Source: Megaleporinus macrocephalus
Lineage: Eukaryota > Chordata > Actinopteri > Characiformes > Anostomidae
NCBI GenBank assembly: GCA_021613375.1
Contig: CM038726.1
Span: 12,160,253 to 12,224,252 of the forward strand
DNA: 64,000 bases
Reading direction: 5' to 3'
Shown here: positions 45,258 through 58,789 of the stretch, piece after piece
How positions within the stretch are numbered: position 1 is the first letter of the stretch
How the letters are laid out: each line of letters opens with the position of its first letter
Notes under the pieces: generated by a model
What the model saw: the letters and a program-made list of their open reading frames with translations, nothing else
Told to the model about the DNA's origin: nothing
The model's database searches: none
Made by a program: the position numbers and the translations under genes

Positions 45258-48200
45258 GATTATTTCAAGTAACCTTTTATCATGGTTTCATGGTGTAGCT
45301 TGTCAAGGTCTTAAATGTTCCCTTAGTCACAATGTTCACAATCTTTTCAGAATAACAACAAATCCCATAACTGCCTTCAGTTTATTTAACATCTTCATTT
45401 GCATGTTTTGAACAGTTTTTTCCCCCATCTCTGAAATCAACAACATACAAATTGTACATACAAGATTTCTTTTGACGCCAGGGACAGAAAAGACAAGAAC
45501 AGAAAGGTTTTAACATACAGTACAAACACAGCTAGCTGTTTCCTCTGCAGGAAATAAGCAGTATGGGGCCGAACAGACGTCAGATGGACATTTTCATGAA
45601 GCACTTTTGAACCAGAGGTGCCTTTAAGCACCTTTTACCTTGTGAAACTCAAAGGCACAAGTTCCTACCCTTGTTTTCAAAGAGCCCCCAAGCTATTTAA
45701 TATCATAGAACATTCCAAACATCAATGATTTGTTGCCTATTCATAAGTTTGTTTCTCACTCGATCTTGTGGGATCTTGTTTCTAGCAGTATCTATATCTG
45801 AGAGTTATGGACAGCTGTTTACAGAACCTACAGTACTGTGCAAAAGTCAGAGATCACCCGTTATTAATATAAAGTTCCATTAAGAACATTATTTTAAAAG
45901 GAACAGAAAAAAATCTACAGAAAATAAGTTAATGTTCAGACTAAAGGTCTTGGGTAGACTGGACTCCTCTAACAACTGTTTGACACCTGCTACCTAGTAC
46001 CCACCATCAAAGAAACAATACTTTCATCTTTGAGAGACTGGACAAAATCAAGCTCCATGCTTGTGTCAGATCTGTATAACTCCACAGGTGTTTCTGTACT
46101 GAAAAAAGAAAACAGAACTTTGCAAATCAAACAAGTAAGCAGGCTGGTGTTTTCACAACAATACACTAGCCAGCCCAAAGTGCAGACCATAACATCATTT
46201 GATTGTGATTTGGAATTCTTGGAGTGTGAGTAGCATGAAATGCAACTTTTGGATATGTGCAGATTTATTAAAAAAGAAAAAAACTCAAGCAACGGTCCCA
46301 CAAACAATACAAACTGAAATAAAGGCAAATGCTAGGCACACTGATTACTGTAAGTAAATTTTAGATTTGGTTGTTTACATGTCTGTGTAATTTGTGAAAT
46401 ATATTTTTTTCCTTATGTTTTTTTTCTCATGTCTGTTTTCACTGGAAAATCAATTCAAGGTGGATGGTCTCTGACTGCAGAATACTGTATGTAAGGTGTA
46501 AACTACAGTAAGTTGGAGAAATTGGTCCCTTGTGTGCCTCACCCAAGTATGTGGTAAAGGAGTATGTGTCGGTCTGAAATATTCAACTGGGGCTAAAACT
46601 CCCCAAAAGGCATCAGTCAATCTGTGAGAGTACTACAAGAGATCTTCCCTAACAATCTCAGTGAAGCCACTAACTTTCAAGCATAACTACATGAGGTGCA
46701 AAATAAAGCAACAAAAAAAAAAACAGTGCAAATGAACAAAAGTAAAACCATTGAGAGAAAAAAAGAAGCACCTTAGTGCTACAGTTAACTTGCATGATTT
46801 CTTACTAAACTCCCATGAAGGTATGAAAAAAGTAGTAATAAAAAAGATATTCATGTAATAAATTATGAAAAACATCCTCCCAGAGTGTATAAACTATACA
46901 TCAATACTGGCCAAAGAAGCGCATCTAGAGATCAATAATCAGACATGCAGTGCCCGTACTGCAAACAACAGACATGAAAAAACACACACACACACACACG
47001 GGTCAGTTGGCATTGTGTGTGTGTGGGCAGACTTCTTGTCCTTACACACATGCACACATTCTAATTAATGAATGTTTCTTTCATAACAAATGGACCACTC
47101 ATTTCTGTGCTCATTGGAATGTGAAAGAATTTGAAGTCCAGCAGAAGCGGTCACAAACAGAGCAGGAGAAACAAGTGGTCTTTTGATAGTTTGGTCCAAT
47201 TAAAAAAAGGGGGAAAAAAGACACCTGCTATTATTCTTCTATAACACCATTTCTATGCTAGGTTCATGTGATATCTTTACCCAAACATACTATAGGTCAC
47301 TTTCATACCCAGATTAAGCCTAAATCTAGACTAAAAAGCATTTCTCATCAATAAAATCACAATTGGCATTACAGTTTAGTCCAAGACTAGACTTTAGTTG
47401 TATATGTCCAGTAGTTTGTAGACACTTGCCCATCCATTATGTCTTAAGAAATGAAGGGAATTAATATAGAGATTGTCCTCTCTTTGCTGCAGTAATGGCC
47501 TCGATTAGTCTGGGGAGGCTTTCCACTAGATGTTACTCTAGATGTTACTGCTGTGAGGATCTGAGCATTAACAAGAGCATTTGTGAGGTCAGGTACTGAT
47601 GTTTGATTAGTTCTGTATCACAAACACCATTATAACCACTATAACACCACTACACCCCAATTGTTGATGCTTCACCAATCCAGTGAATTCAGTTCCACTG
47701 CTCCACAAACCAATGCTGGGGCTCGGCCTTAGGCATGAAGACCTTAAGATCATGTGCAACCCCGGAGTATTCCATTCCATTTGCAGTGCCTTTCTATGGA
47801 GATTATTGATTGCCCATGGCAACTTATTCACTAGTTAGAGGTGTGTCTGAATACTTTTGGACATACAGTATATGTATGACTCTATTGGCATAGATACAAA
47901 TAAACGAGGTGTTCTAATGACTGTTAGCCACCAAGTGCTATGTCTTGTTCATAAAAGTATATATATAAGAATGTATAGCAGGCCTGCTTACGCAGTGTTA
48001 AGTGTCCCACTGAAAACATCAGTGTTGCTGCTCTTCACTTTCTTGATAAATCCAACGGGAGCTACTCAAATGCTGGTGTGGTTGGTTCCACAACTGTGCC
48101 TCTGTAACTGTGGACAGGTTTTACTGTTGCAAATGAGCAAACCAGATGAAGGAGGTCACGGGATGTGAGCTACAGATTTCTGTCCACCACACTGGAAACA

Positions 48201-48461
48201 AAACAAAGACAGAGAAAACATGAAACATACAAGTGGCGCAGGTATACTGTTTGGGGGCCTTGTTGATCAACATGCACATACAAAAAAGAAAAAAAAAAAC
48301 AGCTCGAAGAACAAGAATTGTGGCACCCTTTCACTAGTTATGTCCTCTATGTCTACTGTCTCTTGTCAGCTTTTTCCCCCACTGTCCACTTCTCCTTCAG
48401 TTCCTATATTTACATTCGGCGAGTCCAAGCATCCTCCTCCGTGTTTGAGGAATTTGGTCAC
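45258..48461. other. Convergent intergenic interval ssna1 / tprn
   Basis: No coding gene recognised; in particular no TMEM203-like frame. Near 45832 CAGTACTGTGCAAAAGTC resembles a Tc1-type end without a clear partner. A MITE is at 47401-47870. CA repeats occur near 46983-47000. Confidence 0.5.
47401..47870. mobile_element. MITE with diverged terminal inverted repeats
   Basis: Left end TATATGTCCAGTAGTTTGTA matches, with mismatches, the reverse complement of the right end CTTTTGGACATACAGTA. This resembles a common fish Tc1-like MITE (TATGTCCAAAAGT...). 470 bp, no transposase. Confidence 0.6.
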
Positions 48462-48467
48462 TTTATT
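48462..48467 (-). promoter_or_regulatory. Candidate polyadenylation signal of tprn
   Basis: AATAAA on the minus strand about 350 bp past the tprn stop codon. The end is converging on ssna1. Confidence 0.5.
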
Positions 48468-48818
48468 GAGATGAACAGAGTTCCACAGGAGAGACAGAGA
48501 CGGCGATATAGAGAAACCCATTACAGCTACATTCGAGCCTGTAAAACGTGTTTACAGTCCAGATTCTGTCCCACACTTACATTTAGATGGCCCACTTACA
48601 GTCAGACAGACGAAAGAGCGACAGCTGGACTATACAAGACGGGCAATGAGAGCACCTCAGCTGCTTTGGGTTTTTCCACTGACAGGAGAGGTGAAATGGA
48701 AAGACTAGGATGAGTTAAGATGCTACTGGTTCCTTTTCTCTGCATGTGCGCACATGTGTGTGTGTAGGCCGTTTAGGCTGCTGGTTGGTCCTGTGTGCCT
48801 CCAGCTTTTCTGCGAAGT

Positions 48819-48881
48819 TCAGAAGTACAGAGCTGGTTCACTGCTGAAGTCTGAGAGGGAGGAGCTGTCTGCTGGCGTCAA
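48819..48881 (-). CDS. tprn: tprn last exon with stop
   Basis: 63 bases: LTPADSSSLSDFSSEPALYF then TGA (48819-48821). Acceptor TCTGTAG. Short, but fixed by phase and by a conserved-looking acidic/Ser C-terminus. Confidence 0.85.
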   Translation of the reverse strand: MTPADSSSLSDFSSEPALYF

Positions 48882-51800
48882 CTACAGAAGGAAAAGAAAC
48901 AGTATTAGGCCATTTTGATGATTTTGAATGTTAGAAACTGTGACAATTAGTTTATATGGCGTTAACTAGAGGAGAAAAAAAGACAGTACTGGGCCATTTT
49001 TCAATAAAAGCCAGTCTTTGAAAGAGAGGATGCTTCAACATGGAAATTCTGTGCCAATAATAATAAACAATGACCTGAAGAGAAAAGACTGTCATGAAAG
49101 CATTTAACTTAAGTGGGTTTATGTTGTACTGAATAAATGAGGGTAGTGGGTTGTCTATGCTGTGTTAAAGTAGTGTTTTGGATTTATTTAAGTGGATATT
49201 TTGGTTGTATGGTTGTTTCAACAGCAGATGTTTTCCAGGTGGTTGCGAGGGCATTGTTGGTAGGTGTAGCCTGTGTGGTTGCTATAAGTGTATGTCTAAT
49301 ATATGTCTAGTGTATGCAGCTAAACAGAGAGTCATCTGAATTAGTTTCTTATATATGAAGCAGATACTCTTGGTAAAGTTAGTATCTGAACAGAAAACAG
49401 CGTTTTGCAATAGGAACACACTTTCCATCAGTTAGCCTCTGGGGGGGTTAATAGGCTAGCTACATGTTCAAGCTTGTCAAATTTGGTCACGGCTCTTAAA
49501 TGACTTTCAATGCTCAGATCTCAATCTAATTGAGAATCTATAGCTATAGCATGGAGCTTTGTGGATATTTTGTCTTTGTTCTGCTGTAAATTATTATACT
49601 ATAAACACTTTTGATATTGGTTGTATTCCTGGTAAACCTTTTTGTTCGATTCCATAAAGAAGGCTAATTATTTTGACCTTATTTTGACCTGAACATTAAA
49701 AAAATCTAATGACCATAAAATTTAAGTCAGTTTAAATAGCGGTGATAATCTGAAATAAATGTGGTTAGGCGATTCTAAAATAATGATGACTAGCCTAGTT
49801 GATAATAATTTAAATGGTAGAATATGTGCCAATGAATTTATACAGTGTAGGGAAGGTCAATAAAGAAGTCATTGTCTCTAGAGGTTAATACATAACTATG
49901 GGTCATTGGCTTTTTGTTGTTTCTATTTGTGCCAAAGCAGACTAGTGAACTGTCAGAGTAAAGTAACAAGGTTATAATAAATTCCAGTGCAATTATTTTG
50001 GGGGTTGAACACATAATTGATGTCGGATTGTAAAGATTTGTGGGCAACTTCAGCTGCGTAAATCTACCTTTGCGTTGACTCAATCTCTTGCAGCAACTCA
50101 ACAGCAAATACACCAAAAATGGCCCTTAGCTTGGTAAAATGGCCAACTCAAAGGCAAACCCAAGACAATAAGGGCGTGTTTAAAACAGTTAACTGAGCCA
50201 TGATTGTCATTTATAATTCCAATATTGAACACATACTAAACACATAAAAAACCTATTTATAAGCAAAAAACTTAGCTGATGAAATACTGTGCGCAATAAA
50301 AGAACAACAAAATGCGCACTGCTACGACAACTTACCATAACTTCCTCTGACATGTTGGTCTGCTGGGAATTTCCATCTCCTAGGTGTGCAGGGTCATCAA
50401 GCTTATGTTCCTGCCAGGCAGTGAACTCTACGGAATGCTTTGGAGTGTAGTTGGACAGATCTGTAGACAGAGGAATGTTAAGAGTCATACCAGTGTAATA
50501 AAATAACATTATCACTAACATGCTGAAGTTAGAACAACAGTGTGCATAATCTGTGCAGCAAAGACTGCAACAATACAGAAAATCTGGGGTGCATCTTGTT
50601 CTTAAATGTTATTTTACAGAGTTGACTTAGTTATCCATTAAACTGCAAGGGCCTGTTTGAGGGTCTCAGTGTCATAACTATAAAATTTACATGTGCTTTA
50701 TTGTAGTTACTGAATACTTTCTATAACTTAATGTTCCTGTGCTTTTAGGACTGATATATGCAGATAACCTTTATTCTGAAACCCTACTTATGACTTTAAT
50801 GTCAATGGGCAGGACTAAACTACAGTAGGATCAATAGCCCAATATGTAAAAATGTTGGTTTTCGTAACATTTAATTAATCAAGAACCGCCCGTTCTTGCA
50901 GTTTAGTTTCTATATATGGACTAAATGAAGTTGAGAATTGAATTAAACTTCAACATTGTTTAAAGTGTTACTTAAAAAGTAGGGAAGTGCATTTAAAAAA
51001 TGAATAAATAAGCAATTTCACACATGAAAAGCAAAACCGCCTTTTTGTACTGACATCTGCAGTAAAAAAAACATTTCATGCTTGTTTGGGACAAAAACCC
51101 ATCATCAGTAACGAGGGGATTGTTCTATAGGTGGAGGAAAAACACTGCTTTTGACATTTTACTGTAAGGAAATAATTTCCACAAATGCCGCTGCCTCTGC
51201 AATGAAACCACTTGAGACTTGTTTACTATAGTGCTTTCCGATTCATTACAGGTGACCTTTTCCACAGGCATCCCTTGATATCTTCAGAGTGGGCTGATCA
51301 TCTTGTTCTGCACAGAGATTACGCCAGTGCTTGCCTTTCATTTACAGTGCAGTGCTATAGAAATCGCTGTGTCAGACCTACATTACAAGCCTCCTGACAT
51401 TTACAAACGCATTTCATTCAACCCTGTCTGATGCCTATAACCTCACTGTCTGCTGCTGAATGTTGTTAAACAACACAAAGTAGAACAGCAAATATTATTA
51501 TATTTTTTTTTTGTGAAATTGTTTGATGTAGTATGTAAAAAGCTGCTCCCTCTCCCGTTCATACAGTCCGCACATTAAGGACTAGACTGGAAACTAAGCT
51601 GCAGCCTGTTTTTAATGTACTGTTTTTGTGATGTCATAAAAATATCAATGCATTTACATATATCCATCTATTCACAGCCCACTCATTCATGTTGAGGTTT
51701 TTTGGAGTATTTTAGCCCAGACTGATTTGTGAAGTAGGTAGGTAGATAGATAATCTTTTACTGTGCTGGTGAGTTAAACTAGGCACAATATTGGGTAGCT

Positions 51801-54296
51801 AATCAGAACTGATATTATTGTCCCATATCTTAAAGGCACAATAACAACAGCAGTCTGTTTAGTTTTATTATGGGGTAAAAAGAAATTGGATCATGACTGT
51901 TTTTAGAAACCCACACAAACATCATAACTAGAAAAAAAGTAGGGCTCTTTTATAAGAAAACATTTGTTTTCCTAGCTATTTATTTTTGAAGATTCCAAAC
52001 ATAATTATTCACACATTTAAAACATGTGATCTGCAGGTGTCAGCACTGAGCAACATCGCCTCTGTCCTTAAGTACCATCTCACTGCTGGGTGGTTGCTTC
52101 TGTTTAACTACATTCACCTTCAAAAGGCACACATTTGATCTCCGTACTGTTTTCAGATGCCCTTATTGATTCTACTTACCATCGTCCCTTTGAGGGAATC
52201 ACTCATGTAATCTTAAACACTGCTCTGTTACTGCATAAGCTTAAATGAAGTCAAACGATTCAATAAGAGACAGTGTCTGCACCACTGTAATTAAACTGCT
52301 GTAAATTGCCGGTACATGTTATTTTAAACCTAATTAGGCCCCAAGAGAACCGTTTTAAAAACAAAAAGGGATGCATACAGTTTAAGAGACGTGCATTCAT
52401 TTTAACTTTTTTTAAAGGTTACAGCACTTTTAACTGGAGTTTCCTCCATTTTCTCTACTTTGTTTGCAGTTTACATGTTACGTTGTCTCACAGTTTGCAA
52501 TACAAAGTTCTCTTCACCTAATTAGCACACTGGGGCTAGCCTAGACAAGGCCAAGTGTATCCCTCTTAAAATTCTGCTCCTAGTTATCCCCTTCTTTCTG
52601 TGATCAGCAACTTACGGGCACCCACTATGCACTGAGATTCAGGTGAAGTAAGTGAGGGCAAACCTACCTATTTTGCCTAAATGTAATACAGATAGAAGAT
52701 TGGATACCAATACCCTGCTTGGCAGTCTTAATGACAATGATCAGGTGCCATCAATTTTGCCATTAAAAAATTCTACAAATAAATAAAATAATCTGTTTAA
52801 AAAACATTTTTAATGTTGAGCAAGGTTTTCTGCTTGGTAAAATAAAGCTGAGTTTTATGTAGTTAGTAGTTAGCATTAGTAAACTGATACCTGCTGCCTT
52901 TCATCACGTTTCATAGTTACAACAGGATACAAAAAAAAAAAAAAAAAACACTAATTATTTTTTTACATGTTTACACTTTATATTCACCAGTTGTATTTTA
53001 ATAATAATTTATCACATTTCATTTTAACAGGCACTAAAATATATACACTTTATTGTGTACAATCATTTATGAAAGGTTTGCCCTTTTTACTAAATGTTTG
53101 ACATTTCCATCAAGCCGGTTATATTCAATATGTCAACGTATGCATAAAAACATACATGGATATTTGTGTGATATCCAAAGAAAACAGCTTTGTTATGATT
53201 TGTGTCACAAAAAGAGGTGGTCGACATAATTATATTTTATTATTATTGTAATATATTTAGGAATTAACATAAACAACATGCTTTTTTTAACGTGTATTGT
53301 GGATACTGTTTGTACTTTTTGCATGGCAGGCACTACTAAAGGTGGGTCAAAATACTGACATTGTGAAAACATTATTTGTATAAGTATTAACATAACATAT
53401 TTAGTGGGGTCTGTTCACTGTAATGGGCCATGTTAGAATAAGTGCAAATGCATTCTTTCATATCAACTACTGCAAATAAAAATAAATCTAACACTGGCAG
53501 TTGTTTACAATCTTAACCTGATAAGAAACTTTTCAAATTGTGCTGAAGTTAATGAGGAGGAACGACACTCTGACATTTCATATACCTGCACAATAAATAC
53601 ACTTATAACTTATAACTCCAAATGTAGGTATTTTAACAAAGACTAACTACAATGTTGTTCCATTCTGATTAGGCTGGATGATATATTTGCCAAAAGGCTT
53701 GTTTACCTTCACAACCGTTGCTAGGTGAAAATATTTGTGGGCAGAGCATGGTCAGATCATATGAGTAAAGTTAACACAACATATATGACAAGCCTAATTT
53801 CAACTGATAAAGACATCACAGCCTAAAGGACTAAATCAGTATCCCTGAGGGTCTAATTCTAAGGCGAGGATGTATTAACACTAAGTTTTTATCAGTAATC
53901 ATTCCAGGCTGCTACAGCAGAAAGCCTATCATTAACCCAGACTGAATGCATTTCCTTCCTTGCTCATCTATCATCCTCCTGCACTCCTTCCTGCCATCTT
54001 GTCCCCGTCTCTCTCTCTTCCTCTCATTTTATTCATTTCCTTGCTGTGTCTCTCTCTCTCTCTCTCTCTTTCTCGTTCTCACCAGTGCTGTTGGGGGTGT
54101 GGTTGGTGGGGCTGGAAGTGTAGGTGGGCCTGGGGATGCGGATCCTCTCCATGCCGATTCCTATATCTTCCTCTCCTCCTCCTCCATCTCCTCCCTTTCC
54201 CCCCTCTTCCTCTTCTTCTCCGCTGTCCCAAGCGCTGCTCTCAGACGGGTACTCAAAAGTGCTCTGCAGGCTGGACTCATTGAAGGAGATCTTTAA
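48819..54296 (-). CDS. tprn: Taperin, last three coding exons (C-terminal 133 residues), partial
   Basis: Taperin is a phosphatase-1-binding, actin-associated protein of hair-cell stereocilia, a paralogue of phostensin. Exons 5' to 3': 54083-54296, 50336-50460, 48819-48881, in consistent phases, totalling 402 bases including the stop. The first begins LKISF, the KISF PP1-docking motif (54282-54293), followed by NESSLQSTFEYPSES and a Glu/Gly-rich stretch. The next encodes DLSNYTPKHSVEFTAWQEHK. The last reads LTPADSSSLSDFSSEPALYF and stop. Identity rests on KISF plus FEYPSES and on position: tprn follows ssna1 in the opposite orientation in human 9q34.3. Phostensin itself is the alternative. 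The long first exon is absent from the window, so intron 1 exceeds 9.7 kb. Confidence 0.85.
48882..50335 (-). other. tprn intron, nothing recognised
   Basis: AT-rich, without recognised exon or element. Confidence 0.4.
50336..50460 (-). CDS. tprn: tprn penultimate exon
   Basis: 125 bases: (D)LSNYTPKHSVEFTAWQEHK, then GDGNSQQTNMSEEVM. Acceptor CTACAG, donor GTAAGT. Phase 1 in, phase 0 out, agreeing with both neighbours. Confidence 0.87.
50461..54082 (-). other. tprn intron, nothing recognised
   Basis: Contains a poly-A run at 52930-52948 and a CT-rich run at 54050-54072 just past the exon donor. No further exon is needed by phase. Confidence 0.4.
54083..54296 (-). CDS. tprn: tprn exon with KISF PP1-docking motif
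   Basis: 214 bases, 71 codons plus one base. Acceptor TTCACAG, donor GTGAGA. The frame holds EEEEEGGKGGDGGGGEED, a simple acidic/Gly run, then MERIRIPRPTYTSSPTNHTP. The wider open frame on either side is intron. Confidence 0.87.
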
Positions 54297-56064
54297 CTGT
54301 GAACAAGAAGAGTGAAGAGAGTTACCTAGTGCAGCTTTTTCAGGCATTTCACAAAGAAAACTGCACATGAATACAGAGCACCCATCCAATATCCAGTATC
54401 TACAACAGGCTAATAACTGCAGGACCAAATGCTGGACCAGATATTGGAGAAGAAAAGAACGAATCCAGCCCAAAATGTCACACAGTGGCACATGTAAAAA
54501 AAAAAGACATGTGATAGCTGTGGCCACTTTCAGTCTAAAGTTAACATAAGTGCAACAAAAAACTGACCAAATAGAATTACAATTCCATTTATTGGTGAAA
54601 CAGATGATTGATTTTAAAAAGCTACAGTATCGTTTTAGTCATGTTGTTGGCTATACATGTTGTTGGCTATACATGCCCTTCTTGAAGGTTAGTACAGAGT
54701 TTGAACATGCTGCGTTTGTTCATCTTAGCAATATGAAAGACTTTTTTTAAAAGAAATCCTAAAAACCTAAATTAACCAAAATTATCATCGGAATGTAAAG
54801 AAATAACAGTTTTGACAGTATGTCAAAGATGTCCATGTATCCCAGCCTGTCTCACCACTTTGTACCTCAAAATTCCAGAGCGAACACTGTACACTGTAGA
54901 GTCAAGCTGAAACAGTCTAACATGACAGGATAAAGAAGTAGCGCTGCCTCAACAGTGTTTTCTAAACTCTTGCCAATGATGTTGAGGATGTCAATGAAAG
55001 CATGAACACAAAACTAAATGATAGCTAAGCTGCTGACTAGCGACCATTATAATAACTGCCACTGTACACTCTTGGCAAGAAACCACGTTTGACAGTAAAC
55101 AAAAGGAGTGATATAAATAGAAGCACAACAAAGGTAAACATTGGCATTGCTTCCCACTGCTGGAGAAGCTCTTAAAGAGTAAAGGGATGATGCTTGTTGC
55201 TAAACACGCAACATTTCAACATAGCACAGTGATGTAAAGGCCTATTTAATTTTAATACAGAATAACAGGGGCTAAAAGGGTCAAAGGGTAAATTCAGACT
55301 ATTTTTGCCAAACAATACAAACAACACATAAATATAGGATATAATATAGGGCCCTTTAAGTGCTTCAATTAAAAACTTTTACAGGGAACAATCATATAGG
55401 CATCTGTATCAGTCAATAATTAAAAGAAAATTGCACCAATGTTAAAAAATAAAAAATATTCTGCATAATTCAATCTCTTAGACCGCACCACTCATTCGGG
55501 GTGATATGAGACTTTTTAGAGATGCGCTCCAAACAGCCAGTCACACTGTTACTCTGCTATGCTGCCAACAGTAGTCATTGTTTATCTTTGTTCATCTTTT
55601 TTCTTTTTTACATTTAATATTTTTGTAGTAACAGTAAAATCTTATCCTCTGTTCATATTGCTAATGTCATATTACTACCTTGCCATCTGGTGTTGCCCAG
55701 AAAAGGACGGGTTCCCCTTTTGAGTCTTAGTTTCTTTCAAGTTTCCTTTTAGGAAGTTTTTCTTGTCACAAAGCTAATTTTGGGGTTTGACCGGTTCTTT
55801 CAGTAAAACTGCTATGTAATTAAACATTCACTTGACAGTGGTGGTGATGAGAAGCAGGGTTTATGATAACTGCATAACAAATATTGACTATCCAAGCAAG
55901 TTAACATATGGTTTTATATGTATATAAAATTATATATTGAGTAATAATTGGAAAATAATGGCAAAAACAAAAATACCACCACTACATCACCACTGTGAAC
56001 AATTCTGATTTGTCTAGAGTTGAGCATTTCAAACTTGCTTTACTCTTCTTGAACATAAGAGCAC

Positions 56065-56139
56065 TTTGTTGTTCCTCACAACACAAAGTGTTGTTGAATA
56101 ACAGATTCAACAACACTTCGTGTTGTGAGGAACAACAAA
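56065..56139. repeat. Near-perfect 35-bp fold-back, 5-nt loop
   Basis: Arms 56065-56099 and 56105-56139 are reverse complements with a single mismatch; the loop is AACAG. Each arm also contains an internal partial palindrome (CACAACACAAAGTGTTGTTG). It would make a very stable hairpin. Confidence 0.85.
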
Positions 56140-57639
56140 AACTATGTATAAATAAAATTAAAGCTTAAACGGTGTGCTATATGAACAGGAAGATTATCCA
56201 AAACAAAAGGTACAACAAGTATCAGTTTGACTGATTAAAGAGATGATATTTGGGAACTGGGCCCTCTTTTTTTCCAAGTCCATGTGTTTAGCTTGTTGGG
56301 GAATATGGAGGTGACCCAAAACAGCCTCCAGGCCAAAGTAGTCTGGCTAAAACCAGCGCAGCCATGGAGACTAAACAGGCCTCGGTCTGGCCTACCACAT
56401 GTCCCAAAAATATGGCACATATGTAACTGGCCACTGAAATGACGTCTCAGGGCAGAAAGCCCTGCAGTAAACTTCAAACTAGGTTTGGATGGCATAATAC
56501 AGCAAATGATTTCCATCCTCCTTTCCCTTCCCCTAAGGGAAGACCCATTAGATCCATTTTTACCACTGCTGGTTTCATTCAGGACATATGGCACAAAGTT
56601 ATTCTTAAAATACAGTACAAATCTAGAGTCACAAGTTTAGATGACCTGGTTAAGTTACATGTTTTGTTGATTTAAAATTAAGTATACGTCCTCCACAGAG
56701 AAGACACTTCTGCGTGCTGTAATGCACAAATACCATTTATGTGCTAAGTTAATATATTGGGGAAAAATAAAATCCAAAATATGGCTTGTTTAAAAGTCAT
56801 TTTATGTAGATTTTATTTAAATTTGCTTCTTGTATAAAATAACCACGGCCACTTCTGACACAAGGGGTCAATAATATGACAATATGTTATTGTGATAAAT
56901 TACACTACAATGTATTAGTAAACATTTTCAGAGTAGCCAGTACTCGTACACACTTGAAAATAAAGTGGCACAAAGGGATCTTGGGTTTAAAGGTGCAATG
57001 TGAGATGATGCAACCTGTCATTTTCATATTCCAAACAACAGACGGCAACATGTCATCTCTGAGTCGTTAAAATGTTTTTAAACTAAAAACCTTACATATT
57101 GCTCATTTCATTTTGGTTCCCCTAAAGAACCACGTTTTTAAAAATACTGTAAAGAGACTCTTAATAATGTGAAGGTTCTTTATTAAATTAAAGGTTCTTT
57201 ATAGTAAGTGTAAGTTCTTTGAACTTTAAAAAGGTTACTTGTACCAACAACATAGCTCATTTGCAAAACTGGGCATCTAAAGAACATTCCAGTTGAAAGG
57301 TTCTTTAGGGAACCTAGTGGTTCTTTTGGTCTAAAAACAAAGTTAATATACAGTACACGCATTAACTGCACTGTAAAAAAAAAAGAAGCAGACTGAATAT
57401 CACCCCAACGTTTGTTATTACATATTATTAGATTTTTCTTGCTGTAACACTACATTTAAAATGTTACTTTGCTGTTTTTATATTTTTTTCCTTTATAGCT
57501 TTGTTACAAATTATTCTTAAGCATCAGATAAACAGACTGTGATACAAATCATGTAAGTGTTGATTATTGTAATATATTTTTGCCATATCACTCATCCTCA
57601 TCTGACACCATAGTATAGATCACTTGGCCTAAAAGCAGA

Positions 57640-58070
57640 CCTCTGACAAACATGAACCATACGTAGGCCATGTGTATCTCCATGGTGTAACATTATCAGT
57701 TCAAATGTAATCAGCCCTCGAGCAGAAAGTAGAGTAACATGACAACAAGGGAATAATTCTTCTTTTTCTTTCGGCTTTTCCTTTTTCAAGGGTTGCCACA
57801 GCAAGTCATCCTCCTCCATGTAACTCTGTCCTCACACCAACTACTTCCATGTCCTCTCTAACAGCATCCATATATCTCCTTCCTGGCAAGTCTTTTTCCT
57901 GGCAACTGCATTAATAACATCCTTCTGCCAATATACCTGCTGTCCCTCCTCTGGACATGTCCAAACTCAGTCTGGCCTCTCTAACTTTATCTCCTAGTAG
58001 TTTAACCTGTGCTGTACCTCTGATGTTCTCATTCCTAACCTTATCCATCCTTGTCACTACCAAGGAGAAT
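57640..58070 (-). mobile_element. LINE fragment, RTE-like reverse-transcriptase C-terminus and 3' end, copy 1
   Basis: The minus strand reads YGLETVALTKRQEKELEVAE and TRMDKVRNENIRGTAQVK. These resemble the C-terminal part of RTE-type retrotransposon ORF2, broken by stops and indels. The fragment may extend to about 58260. The same region, including its 3' flank, is repeated at 58790-59235. Confidence 0.65.
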
Positions 58071-58789
58071 GTCATCTTCAGCTCTGCCACTTCCAGTTCC
58101 TTCTCCTGTCTTTTTGTCAATGCCACTGTCTCCAAACCATACGACAAGGTTGTACCACTGTCTTATAAACTTTTTCATTGACCTTTGCTGCCACCCTTTT
58201 GCCACAAATCACTCCTGAAACTTTTCTCCATGCAATCCATCCTGCCTGGACTCTCTTGATGACCTCATGACAACAAGGGAATTAATTTAGCAAAATTTAA
58301 ACATTAACACTTGAACACACTTCCTTATTGCTGTAATTAGGTCTAGGGCTTATCCAGGACACAGTGAGCACATCAGTTTTGATTAAGCCTAATACTTACA
58401 TGCTGGCATTGTCACATCATTTGACCATAAACAGGGCTTGGATTTCCCATAAGCCCAAACTGTGTGAACTACGCCTTCTTTATATTCTATATTCCGGAAA
58501 TAAAAGTCACATGGCATTCCAGTTACACTTCTCAACCTCTGGTCTTACCTTATCTCCAATACAAGGCCCCAACTATAAATGCACACTCAAGATCACGTAT
58601 GGAAGCTATGGGAACCAGCCAAACAACATAAACAAATGGCACAGACCACAGTTTGGGACTAATATACTGTCTCTCTTCTATCAGGCAAACAGGAACAAGG
58701 ACGTAAAGAGCATCATAGAATAAGTAGACACAAGAGTGTCTTGTTTCTTGAGTTCTATAAACCCTTTTTACATTTGCCTAACTACAAGC

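Noticed and set aside
45990..46328. Minus-strand frame of 112 codons between ssna1 and tprn
   Set aside because: No recognised domain. It lies in sequence with Tc1-like features and has no gene context.
56235..56594. Minus-strand frame of 119 codons, possibly a tprn exon or a gene
   Set aside because: No resemblance to taperin. It looks more like a retroelement fragment, but I could not name it, so it is not called.
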